A stretch of DNA of 64,000 bases, taken from positions 159,342-223,341 of the forward strand of contig NZ_JAENHP010000018.1 of assembly GCF_016834655.1 (NCBI RefSeq), read 5' to 3'. Shown here piece by piece: positions 55,546-64,000 of the stretch (positions are counted from its first letter, which is position 1; every line of letters starts with the position of its first letter). Both the position numbers and the translations under genes were made by a program. The notes below the pieces were generated by a model. It had not been told where the DNA came from. It worked only from the letters and a program-made list of their open reading frames with translations, and did no database searches. This stretch comes from Paractinoplanes ovalisporus. Its GTDB lineage: Bacteria > Actinomycetota > Actinomycetes > Mycobacteriales > Micromonosporaceae.

Positions 55546-56847
55546 TCAGGAGTTCGTCTTCGCGCCCACCGGCTTCTCGGGCTCGGCCGCGGGCTTCGGG
55601 GCCTCGTTGGCCCGCTGAGCAGGCGCGGCCTCGGCCGCCTTGGCGACCACCTCGGCGGCCTTGGCCGGACCGACTCCGGGAACCAGACCGGACAGGCCGG
55701 AGAGCATCTGGCCCAGCTGGTTGGTGACCGCGTCCTTCTGGCGGGTCAGGTCTTCCACCTCGCGCTTGGCGGCCTGGGTGGTGAGCTCGGCCTCGGTGCG
55801 GGCCTCGCTGAGCAGGCGCTGCGCCTCGGAACGGGCCTCGCTGACGTTCTTCTCGGCTAGGGCGCGCGCCTTGTCGGTGGTCTCGGCGGCGTTGCGCTCC
55901 GACTCGATGCGGCGCTGCTCGGCGCGCTGCGAGATCTCCTTGGAACGGTCTTCGGCGGCGCGGGCGCGCTCCTCGGCCTCGGCCACCATCTTCTGGGTGG
56001 CGCTGACCTGGGCGGCGTGGCGCTGCGATTCCTCGCGCTCGGCCTTCTCGCGACGCTCGGCGATCTCGAGCGCGAGCGACTGGAGGTCTTTGTCGCGCTT
56101 GTCACGCGCGTCGGTCAGCAGCTTGGTCGCCTCGGCCCGCTTCTCCTCGGCCTCGCGCGACGCCTTGGCCCGCTGCTGGGTGATCTCACGCTCGGCGGTG
56201 GCGCGCAGCGACGCCACCTCGCGCTCGACCGTCGACTTGAGCTCGGCCACCTCGTGCGCGGTGACCGTGCGCAGCTGCTTGGTCTCGCGGTCGGCGTCGG
56301 AGCGCAGCGTGTCGGCCTCGCGGCGGGCCTGCACCCGGGCCTCGGCCGCCTCGCGCTCGGCGTGGGTGCGCACCTGGCCGGCCTCGCGCTCGGCGGTGGC
56401 CTTCATCGCGGCCGCCTCGGCGCGCGCCTTGTCGGTGATCTCCCGTGCCTCGAGGCGGGCGGCGGAGAGGATGCCCTCGGACTCTCGCTTCGCCTCGCTC
56501 CGGTGGTCGTTCGCCTGTTCCTCGGCCAGCCGCAGGATCTGCTCGACCCGGGTGCCCAGCCCGGAGAGCGTCGGCCGGTTGTTCTCCTCCAGCAGCTTGT
56601 TGCTGTCGGCGAGCTTCTGCTCCACCGCGTTGAGCCGCTGCTCGGCCTGGCGCAGCCGGCGCTGCGCGTCGTTCATCCGCTGCTCGGCCTCACCGCGGGC
56701 CTGCTCGGACTGGTTGAGCGCGGCGACCAGGCGCCCGAGGTGGGCGTCGACCTGCCCGCGGTCATATCCACGCAGTACAACAGTGAAGTCGTGCTGGGAG
56801 TTCGCGGTGTCGAAGAATGCCAGATTCTGATCCTGCTGCTGGGGCAT
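55546..56847 (-). CDS. Coiled-coil cytoskeletal protein, FilP-like
   Basis: 433 residues. N-terminal DivIVA-like motif FTVVLRGYDRGQVDAHLG near 20-37, then GLGTRVEQILRLAEEQANDHRSEAKRE (about 97-123) and a coiled coil to residue about 365, closing with LTRQKDAVTNQLGQML. This closing heptad and the RVEQILRLAEE motif match FilP, the intermediate-filament-like protein of Streptomyces; the Scy homologue there is much longer (over 1300 residues). The C-terminal 60 residues are Ala/Pro-rich. It lies between a paralogue and mce, as in the Streptomyces filP-scy-mce order. Confidence 0.85.
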   Translation of the reverse strand: MPQQQDQNLAFFDTANSQHDFTVVLRGYDRGQVDAHLGRLVAALNQSEQARGEAEQRMNDAQRRLRQAEQRLNAVEQKLADSNKLLEENNRPTLSGLGTRVEQILRLAEEQANDHRSEAKRESEGILSAARLEAREITDKARAEAAAMKATAEREAGQVRTHAEREAAEARVQARREADTLRSDADRETKQLRTVTAHEVAELKSTVEREVASLRATAEREITQQRAKASREAEEKRAEATKLLTDARDKRDKDLQSLALEIAERREKAEREESQRHAAQVSATQKMVAEAEERARAAEDRSKEISQRAEQRRIESERNAAETTDKARALAEKNVSEARSEAQRLLSEARTEAELTTQAAKREVEDLTRQKDAVTNQLGQMLSGLSGLVPGVGPAKAAEVVAKAAEAAPAQRANEAPKPAAEPEKPVGAKTNS

Positions 56848-57112
56848 TGGGCCATCCTGGCGAAGACGCACGAGCCACGCAAGAGCGGAACGGCTACGGA
56901 AAAGACACGTAGATCAGCTTTGAGCTGGCCCGCAACCCGCGGCTCCGCCGTTCGGCCGGTGGACGTCACCCGGGCGGTTGCCCGGGTTCGCCACGGTGTC
57001 ACCTGCTGTATCCGGGGTTCCGGTGATGATCGTCTCGGCGGAGCCGGACTCGCCGCCCGCTATGTCCCGAGATCCTGCCAGGCCTCCGACTCCACGTCAG
57101 GATGATTCATCC
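56848..57112. other. Intergenic region between the FilP-like gene and mce
   Basis: 265 bases, containing the promoter of the FilP-like gene. No RNA gene, terminator or palindrome stands out. Both neighbouring genes are on the minus strand. Confidence 0.4.
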
Positions 57113-57595
57113 TTAAGGCGTACGAACTCCGGCAGGCTCCACCAACTCCACCAGAACGCCCCCGGCGTCCTTGGGGTGCACGAAGTTGATCCGTGAGCCG
57201 GCCGTGCCGCGGCGCGGGGTGTCGTAGAGCAGGCGCAGCCCACGGGCGCGCAGTGCGGCCGAGGCGGCCTCGACGTCGGGCACCGTGTAGGCCAGCTGCT
57301 GCAGGCCGGGGCCGCTGCGGTCGAGGAACTTGGCGATCGCCGAGTCGGGCCGGGCCGGGGCGAGCAACTGGAGGCGGGGGCCGTCGCCGTCGCCGACCGC
57401 GAGCATCGCTTCCCGGACGCCTTGCTCCTCGTTGGTCTCTTCGTGCACACAGTGCATGCCGAACGTCTCGGCGTAGAACCGCACGGCGTCGTCCAGGTCG
57501 GGCACGGCGATGCCGACGTGATCAATCCGCAGGAGCGTCACCTCGCCAAATGTGACATTCTCGGGTCCGGCGGCACTAGGTCGGGTCTCGGTCAT
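57113..57595 (-). CDS. mce: Methylmalonyl-CoA epimerase
   Basis: 160 residues of the VOC superfamily. Interconverts (2R)- and (2S)-methylmalonyl-CoA. RIDHVGIAVPDLDDAVRFY at 24-42 begins the first unit with the metal His, the second begins GLQQLAYTVPDVEAASAAL, and VELVEP near the end carries the metal Glu. It lies next to a divergent thiolase and MeaB, and an adenosylcobalamin-making enzyme is encoded at 34 kb, which completes a propionate/methylmalonyl pathway context; the mutase itself is outside the window. Confidence 0.93.
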   Translation of the reverse strand: MTETRPSAAGPENVTFGEVTLLRIDHVGIAVPDLDDAVRFYAETFGMHCVHEETNEEQGVREAMLAVGDGDGPRLQLLAPARPDSAIAKFLDRSGPGLQQLAYTVPDVEAASAALRARGLRLLYDTPRRGTAGSRINFVHPKDAGGVLVELVEPAGVRTP

Positions 57596-57674
57596 ACTTA
57601 TAGTCTTACCTAAACGGCCGTTAAGGCCACGGAGGAGTCCCCCCTTCGTCCCGGCGGCAGATCGGAAAGAAGAC

Positions 57675-58859
57675 GTGACCAGCTCGGTGATTGTGAGCGG
57701 CGCCCGGACCCCGATGGGCCGCCTGCTCGGCAACCTGAAGAACGTGCAGGCCACGACCCTGGGCGGCTATGCCATCGAGGCTGCTCTCTCCCGGGGCGGG
57801 GTGCGGCCCGACCAGGTGCAGTACGTCATCATGGGCCAGGTGCTGCAGGCCGGTGCGGGTCAGATCACGGCCCGCCAGGCCGCCGTCGCCGCGGGCATTC
57901 CGATGAGCACACCTGCCCTCACGGTCAACAAGGTGTGCCTCTCCGGCCTCGACGCGATCGCCCTGGCCGACCAGCTCATCCGGGCCGGTGAGTTCGACAT
58001 CGTGGTGGCCGGCGGCATGGAGTCGATGACCAACGCGCCCCACCTGCTGATGACCCAGCGGCAGGGCGTCAAGTTCGGCGACGTGCTGGTGCGTGACCAC
58101 ACCGCGTACGACGGTCTGATCGACCCGTGGGACGGCACCTCGATGGGCGAGTCCACCGAGCGCAGCGGCGTGGCCCTGGGCATCACCCGCGCCGAACAGG
58201 ACTCGTTCGCCGCGTCCAGCCACCGGCGGGCCGCCGCCGCCCAGCGGGAGGGCCGTTTCGCCGAAGAGATCGTGCCGGTCCGGGCGGGACAGCGGGAGGA
58301 CGACCCGATCGTCGACACCGACGAGGGCGTGCGCCCCGACGCCAGCCAGGAATCGCTGTCCAAGCTGCGGCCGGCCTTCACCCCCGGCGGCACGATCACC
58401 GCCGGCAGCTCGTCGCCGATCTCGGACGGCGCGGCCGCGGTCGTGGTGATGAACAAGGCCAAGGCCGAGGCGCTGGGGCTGCGCTGGCTGGCCGAGATCA
58501 CCGCCCACGGCAACGTCGCCGGGCCCGACAACTCGCTGCAGTCGCAGCCGGCCAACGCCATCAAGCACGCGCTCGACAAGTGCGGGCTGACCGTCGACGA
58601 CCTCGATCTGATCGAGATGAACGAGGCGTTCGCCCAGGTCGTGATCCAGTCGACGCGCGAGCTCAAGGTCGACGAGGACATCGTCAACGTGAACGGCGGG
58701 GCGATCGCGCTGGGCCACCCGATCGGCATGTCCGGGGCGCGGCTGGTGCTGACGCTGGCGCTCGAGCTGCGGCGCCGGGGCGGTGTCTATGGCGCGGCGG
58801 GCCTGTGCGGTGGCGGCGGCCAGGGCGACGCGCTGATCATCAAGGCCGCCCAGGCGTGA
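57675..58859 (+). CDS. Acetyl-CoA C-acetyltransferase (thiolase)
   Basis: 394 residues. Catalytic Cys88 (VNKVCLSGLDAI), His in GHPIGMSGAR and the second Cys in LCGGGGQGDA. The GTG at 57675 has GGAAAGAAG upstream; a longer frame runs over the mce promoter region and is unlikely. The stop overlaps the meaB start (GTGA). Divergent from mce with a 79-base gap. Confidence 0.95.
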   Translation: MTSSVIVSGARTPMGRLLGNLKNVQATTLGGYAIEAALSRGGVRPDQVQYVIMGQVLQAGAGQITARQAAVAAGIPMSTPALTVNKVCLSGLDAIALADQLIRAGEFDIVVAGGMESMTNAPHLLMTQRQGVKFGDVLVRDHTAYDGLIDPWDGTSMGESTERSGVALGITRAEQDSFAASSHRRAAAAQREGRFAEEIVPVRAGQREDDPIVDTDEGVRPDASQESLSKLRPAFTPGGTITAGSSSPISDGAAAVVVMNKAKAEALGLRWLAEITAHGNVAGPDNSLQSQPANAIKHALDKCGLTVDDLDLIEMNEAFAQVVIQSTRELKVDEDIVNVNGGAIALGHPIGMSGARLVLTLALELRRRGGVYGAAGLCGGGGQGDALIIKAAQA

Positions 58860-59833
58860 GCAGTCGCACCGGGCGCGGTGTGCGACCCCGGCCCGACGTC
58901 GCGGCGCTGGTTGCGAAGGCGCGGGACGGTGACGTGCGGTCGGTGGCCCGGCTGATCAGCCTGGTCGAGAACGGCGACCCGGCGCTGCCCGAGGTGGCCG
59001 CGGCCCTCGCCCCGTACGCGGGAACCGCTCTGGTCATCGGTCTCACCGGCTCACCCGGCGTGGGCAAGTCGACCACCACCAACGAGATCGTGCGGGTGCT
59101 GCGGGCCCAGGGCAAGCGGGTCGGTGTGCTCGCGGTCGACCCGTCGAGCCCGTTCTCGGGCGGGGCGATCCTCGGCGACCGCATCCGCATGCAGGACCAC
59201 ACCACCGACCCCGGCGTCTACATCCGTTCGATGTCGAGCCGCGGACAGCTGGGCGGGCTGGCGGCGGCGACACCCCAGGCCGTACGCGTTCTGGAGGGCG
59301 CCGGCTGCGAGGTGATCCTGGTCGAGACCGTCGGGGTGGGCCAGGCCGAGGTCGAGATCGCCTCGCTCGCCGACACGACGCTGGTGCTGCTCGCGCCGGG
59401 CATGGGCGACGCGATCCAGGCGGTCAAGGCGGGCGTGCTCGAGGTGGCCGACGTCTTCGTGATCAACAAGGCCGACCGGCCCGGCGCCGACGCCACCTAC
59501 CGCGACATCCAGGGCATGCTCGGGCTCGGCGAGCGCGCTCCCGGCGAGTGGCGTCCGCTGGTCGTGCGGGCCACGGCGGTCAAGGCCGAGGGCATCGACG
59601 ACGTGGTGGCGGCGGTCGGCAAACACCAGGAGTGGCTTTCCCGTACGGGCAATCTGGTGACGAGCCGTGAGCGCCGGGCCGCCGTCGAGGTCGAGGCGAT
59701 CGCGCTCGGCGTGCTGCGGGCCCGCATCGGCGACCTGCGTCAGGGCACCGCGCTGGGCACACTCGCGGCCGCGGTGGCGGGCGGGGAGATCGATCCTTAT
59801 GCGGCCGCCGACGAGTTGATCAAAGGCCTCTAG
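58856..59833 (+). CDS. meaB: Methylmalonyl-CoA mutase-associated GTPase
   Basis: 325 residues. G3E-family GTPase that guards adenosylcobalamin loading of methylmalonyl-CoA mutase. Walker A GLTGSPGVGKST at 62-73, switch motif ETVGVGQ and NKAD for guanine specificity are intact. GTGA overlap with the thiolase gene. The following 85 bases are an unusual pyrimidine-rich stretch. Confidence 0.95.
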   Translation: MSSRTGRGVRPRPDVAALVAKARDGDVRSVARLISLVENGDPALPEVAAALAPYAGTALVIGLTGSPGVGKSTTTNEIVRVLRAQGKRVGVLAVDPSSPFSGGAILGDRIRMQDHTTDPGVYIRSMSSRGQLGGLAAATPQAVRVLEGAGCEVILVETVGVGQAEVEIASLADTTLVLLAPGMGDAIQAVKAGVLEVADVFVINKADRPGADATYRDIQGMLGLGERAPGEWRPLVVRATAVKAEGIDDVVAAVGKHQEWLSRTGNLVTSRERRAAVEVEAIALGVLRARIGDLRQGTALGTLAAAVAGGEIDPYAAADELIKGL

Positions 59834-59918
59834 CTCTTCTCGCTTTTCTCGTCGCTTTCTTGCCCCGCCTCTGCTTTTTCTCGCCCTGCCTCGCCGCCTT
59901 TGCTCGCCCCTGCCTCGT
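59834..59918 (+). other. Pyrimidine-rich spacer after meaB
   Basis: The 85 bases are almost only C and T on the plus strand, made of irregular tcgc/cctcg/ctttt units, so strand-biased that they look like a low-complexity insertion. It precedes the end of the minus-strand PadR gene. A similar tract lies inside the FAD monooxygenase gene at about 61535-61655. Confidence 0.7.
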
Positions 59919-60515
59919 TCAGCCGAACTCCTCCAGCGTGGTCGCGATCAGCTCGCGGTCCCAGGTCAGCGTGCCCGCGTCGAGGTCGGCCACCACGCCC
60001 CGCAGCCAGGCGATCTCGGCCGTGAGCATGGCCGCCCGGTATTCGTCCTCGATCAGGAACAGGCGGGGCAGGCCGGGCGGTGCGGCCTCGCGGATCGCGG
60101 CCACCCTCGTCGCCTGGGCCTCGGCGCGCTGCGCGAGCAGATCCCGTACGAGGGAAGGGGTCATCGCGGCGATGAAGGCGAGCGCGGCCGGGAACTCGGG
60201 GAACTCCCGGGCCGGGGTGGGCAACGCGGCCGCGAGCCAGCGCTTCATCGTGGCGTCGCCCTCGTCGGTGATCTCGTAGACCGTGCGTTCGGGGCGGCCG
60301 GCCTCGCGGGTCGTGCTCGCCGCCCGGGCCAGTCCGTCGCGCACCAGACGGTCGAGGGCCTGGTAGACGCTGTTGCGCTGGGCCACGTTGACCAGCTGGT
60401 CCTGGCCCCGCTCCTTGATCATCTGCTGCATCCGGTACGGGTGCATGGGCGCCTCCATGAGCAGCGCCAGCAGCAGCATGCCCAGCGTCGAGCGCCGCGG
60501 TTCGGAGGTTGCCAC
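59919..60515 (-). CDS. PadR-family transcriptional regulator
   Basis: 198 residues. The N-terminal winged helix (MLLLALLMEAPMHPYRMQQMI to TVYEITDEG, about residues 13-88) is followed by a helical dimerisation domain. PadR proteins repress neighbouring, often divergent, detoxification genes. The GTG at 60515 lies exactly 6 bases after a -10-like TAGGCT and lacks a Shine-Dalgarno sequence, so it is probably leaderless. It is divergent from the FAD monooxygenase gene, and the palindrome in between is the likely operator. Confidence 0.9.
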   Translation of the reverse strand: MATSEPRRSTLGMLLLALLMEAPMHPYRMQQMIKERGQDQLVNVAQRNSVYQALDRLVRDGLARAASTTREAGRPERTVYEITDEGDATMKRWLAAALPTPAREFPEFPAALAFIAAMTPSLVRDLLAQRAEAQATRVAAIREAAPPGLPRLFLIEDEYRAAMLTAEIAWLRGVVADLDAGTLTWDRELIATTLEEFG

Positions 60516-60532
60516 CGATCAAGCCTAAGGGG

Positions 60533-60577
60533 TTGACGGCTCTTAGTCATGAGATGGATAGTCATCCTATGACTAAG
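60533..60577 (+). promoter_or_regulatory. Divergent promoter and palindromic operator between padR and the monooxygenase gene
   Basis: CTTAGTCAT (60542-60550) and ATGACTAAG (60569-60577) form a perfect 9-bp inverted repeat; a third AGTCAT lies between them at 60561. For the monooxygenase, TTGACG (60533-60538) and GATAGT (60557-60562) have an 18-base spacing and place the start at the ATG 60569 (leaderless). For padR, reading the minus strand, ATGACT and TAGGCT have a 17-base spacing and place the start at the GTG. Binding of one protein to the palindrome would block both. Confidence 0.65.
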
Positions 60578-61855
60578 CCACGCGTGATCATCGCCGGCGG
60601 AGGCATCGCCGGAACCGTCGCCGCGCTCGCCCTCGACCGGGCCGGCTGGGCACCCCGCGTCTACGAGGCCCGAGCGGCCGCGGCCGACGAACGGGGTGCG
60701 TTCCTCACCGTCGCCGTCAACGGGCTGGCCGCCCTGCGCGCGCTCGACCTCGACCCGGCCGTCGTGCTGGCGGCCGGGTTCGCCACACCGACGCTGACCA
60801 TGACCAACGGCGCCGGCCGCAAGCTCGGGGTGCTGCCGCTGGGCGGGCCCACCGCCGACGGCACGACAACCACGACCATCCGGCGGGCCGACCTCTACTC
60901 GGCGTTGCGGCAGGCCGCCGCGGCGAGAGGCATTCCCATCGCGTACGGGAAAGGGCTGCGCGACTTCACCGAGGGGCCGGACGGGGTGTCGGTGACGTTC
61001 GCCGACGGGACGGTCTCGGAGGGCGAGCTGCTGGTCGGGGCGGACGGGATCAGATCGCGTACGCGGGAACTGCTCGACCCCGGCGGCCCGGCCCCCTCCT
61101 ACCTGGGGTTGCTGAACGCGGGCGGGTTCACGCCAGGCCCCGTCGAAGGGGTCGACGCGTCGGTGCCCGGCATGGTTCACATGGCGTTCGGGCGGCGGGC
61201 GTTCTTCGGTTGGACCTCGGCGCCCGACGGCTCGGTGTGGTGGTTCGCCAACCCGCCTCGCAAGCAGCCCGTACGGCCCGGTGACTACACGCCCGAGTCC
61301 TGGCGGGCGCATCTGGTCGAGCTCTTCTCGGGCGACGCATTCCCGGCGGCGGCCATCATCCGGGCCACGCCCGAGGTGCTGGGTCCGTGGAACACCGACG
61401 ACCTCCGGCGCGTACGGGTGTGGCGCACGCGGCGGGCCGTGCTGATCGGCGACGCGGCTCATGCGGTGGCGCCTTCGTCGGGTCAGGGGGCGTCAATGGC
61501 TCTCGAGGACGCTGTGACGTTGGGGCTCTGCCTGCCCGCTTCCGCCGCCACCTCTGGTTCCTCGGGTTTCTCCGCCGCCGCCTCCTCTGGGCCCTCCGCC
61601 GCTTCTGGTTTCGCCGCCTCCTCCCTCTCCCTCTCTTACCCGGCTTTGTCCGTCGCGGACGGGCTCGCGGAGTACGAGCGGCGCCGGCGTCGGCGGGTGG
61701 AGCGGGTAGTGGCGGTCGGCCGGCGCAACGGCAGCGGGAAGACGGCCGGCCCGGTCGGGGCGGTCATCCGGGACGCGATGTTCCCGCTCGTGATGAAGCT
61801 CGTCCATCGCAAGGGCGACCCGCAGGCGTGGATCTACGACCACCGCGTGGCTTGA
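60569..61855 (+). CDS. FAD-dependent monooxygenase with a low-complexity insertion
   Basis: 428 residues. PHBH-type fold: VIIAGGGIAGTVAAL near 6-20 (FAD), a DG motif in LLVGADGIRSRTREL, and the GD motif VLIGDAAHAVAPSSGQGASMALEDAV. After that motif, residues about 325-365 are a Ser/Ala/Gly-rich stretch (CLPASAATSGSSGFSAA type) encoded by a pyrimidine-rich DNA tract, followed by the normal ending LAEYERRRRRRVERVV. It may hydroxylate an aromatic or degrade an antibiotic (TetX-like); the substrate is unknown. ATG 60569 is taken as leaderless start; an in-frame ATG at 60509 would run over the padR start. Confidence 0.88.
   Translation: MTKPRVIIAGGGIAGTVAALALDRAGWAPRVYEARAAAADERGAFLTVAVNGLAALRALDLDPAVVLAAGFATPTLTMTNGAGRKLGVLPLGGPTADGTTTTTIRRADLYSALRQAAAARGIPIAYGKGLRDFTEGPDGVSVTFADGTVSEGELLVGADGIRSRTRELLDPGGPAPSYLGLLNAGGFTPGPVEGVDASVPGMVHMAFGRRAFFGWTSAPDGSVWWFANPPRKQPVRPGDYTPESWRAHLVELFSGDAFPAAAIIRATPEVLGPWNTDDLRRVRVWRTRRAVLIGDAAHAVAPSSGQGASMALEDAVTLGLCLPASAATSGSSGFSAAASSGPSAASGFAASSLSLSYPALSVADGLAEYERRRRRRVERVVAVGRRNGSGKTAGPVGAVIRDAMFPLVMKLVHRKGDPQAWIYDHRVA
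61535..61655 (+). repeat. Low-complexity pyrimidine-rich tract inside the monooxygenase gene
   Basis: About 120 bases, in frame, rich in TCC/GCC/TCT/GGT codons with T and C third positions, unlike the G/C-ending codons on either side. It encodes the Ser/Ala/Gly-rich loop. Confidence 0.7.
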
Positions 61856-62074
61856 GTGTTTTTCGGTCACACTTAGTGAGACTTCGGATGACCGCCCACA
61901 CCCTCCGTTGACCCGATCGGCAACCCCTTGGCAACGCCCTAAGCTGGGACTACGCCAGTTTTGTGAATCGTCGCGAGAGGAGGGGGCGTCATGGTCAACC
62001 CGGTCACGTTCCCCCGGGCGGTCGGTACGACGGCCACCTATCTTCACCCTCTGTTGCAGTCGACGGTGCTGCAG

Positions 62075-63601
<1,527 letters not shown>

Positions 63602-63607
63602 GCCCAA

Positions 63608-63758
63608 TTATCCCGCGCCCAGGCGAAAGAATGGCAATTCGATCATGCCAAAATAGATCCGCCGATATTCCTTAGGCGTTCTGGAAATGCTTCAGATCTG
63701 CAAATCATTACCGCAAGCCAAAATCGATGGCAGAGCGCCACGCGCCGAGCTGACGGGG
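63608..63758. other. Low-GC intergenic region upstream of the low-complexity gene
   Basis: About 150 bases markedly poorer in GC than the rest of the window, with several A/T strings. It likely holds the promoter of the minus-strand gene starting at 63601. No gene is seen. Confidence 0.4.
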
Positions 63759-64000
63759 TGGCAGTCACCGCAACCACGACGCCGCGCGCCTGGCAAGCCG
63801 CGCAACCAGGTACGGACCGTGAGGGGCGGCAGTGACCGTGACCACGACGCCGCGCGCCTGGCAAGCCGCGCACCCAGGTACGGACCGTGAGGGGCGGCAG
63901 TGACCGTGGCCACGACGCCGCGCGCCTGGCAAGCCGCGCAACCAGGTACGGACCGTGAGGGGCGGCAGTGACCGTGGCCACGACGCCGCGCGCCTGGCAA
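63759..64000 (-). repeat. Array B of 68-bp tandem repeats, continuing past the window end
   Basis: The unit start CACGACGCCGCGCGCCTGG recurs at 63775, 63843, 63911 and 63979, a constant 68-base period; copies 2-4 are almost identical, including the region between cores, while the first is more diverged. On the minus strand the core reads GCGGCTTGCCAGGCGCGCGG then CGTCGTGG, the same family as array A but in inverse orientation. All reading frames are open, and the unit length is not a multiple of 3, so it is probably not coding. Confidence 0.9.

Noticed and set aside
63759..64000. CRISPR array
   Set aside because: The sequence between the repeat cores is nearly identical in array B, and the 68-base unit is a plain tandem repeat with no cas genes nearby.

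Overview
The window is high-GC DNA from an actinomycete, most probably the family Micromonosporaceae (Actinoplanes-like); the genus is an inference. The grounds are the actinobacterial gene order thrB-rho-rpmE-prfA-prmC-tsaC-glyA-atp-murA-nucS, a Rho with a long Arg/Asp-rich insertion, NucS mismatch endonuclease, FilP/Scy-like coiled-coil proteins, many GTG/TTG starts, and several start codons placed 6-7 bases after a -10-like hexamer (leaderless mRNAs).

Layout. 1-5.3 kb: a partial MarR regulator divergent from an RND exporter, an MFS exporter and a small membrane protein. 5.3-12.9 kb: thrB, rho with a 326-base leader, a bacterial nitric oxide synthase, a two-gene RNA-repair pair (T4-type polynucleotide kinase/phosphatase plus RNA ligase), rpmE and prfA. 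13-20.4 kb: a TPR-diguanylate cyclase with a beta-propeller protein, prmC, a divergent TsaC paralogue, a low-molecular-weight phosphatase and a full Sua5, and a dehydrogenase-like SDR. 20.5-31.6 kb: glyA and the F1Fo ATP synthase operon (atpI/Z-B-E-F-H-A-G-D ... C). A cell-wall LCP transferase gene lies between atpD and atpC, and AtpC is unusually short. 31.6-39 kb: PhzF-like protein, an orphan PheS-like class II synthetase homologue, VOC protein, corrinoid adenosyltransferase, murA with Asp in place of the catalytic Cys, hydroxybutyryl-CoA dehydrogenase and a CNNM/CorC-type membrane protein.

39.2-46.7 kb is the most unusual part. A four-gene minus-strand operon (DUF4126 membrane protein, polytopic membrane protein, orphan FtsK/EccC-like ATPase, coiled-coil membrane protein) sits opposite nucS. 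This block is bounded by two inverted copies of a small module: a single-TM peptide gene whose stop overlaps (ATGA) the start of a recombinase-type helix-turn-helix gene. 46.6-47.6 kb holds one unrecognised gene of less typical composition.

47.6-53.7 kb: an ABC transporter pair, a succinate-semialdehyde-type aldehyde dehydrogenase, a zinc-ribbon protein, an alpha/beta hydrolase and an AI-2E family transporter. 53.8-59.8 kb: two DivIVA/FilP-type coiled-coil proteins beside methylmalonyl-CoA epimerase, thiolase and MeaB, an arrangement like the Streptomyces filP-scy region. 59.9-64 kb: a divergent PadR regulator/FAD monooxygenase pair sharing a palindromic operator, a small conserved-looking protein, and a low-complexity tail with two inverted arrays of 68-bp repeats flanking a gene that contains a 12-copy hexanucleotide tract. 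No rRNA, tRNA, CRISPR array or insertion sequence was recognised.
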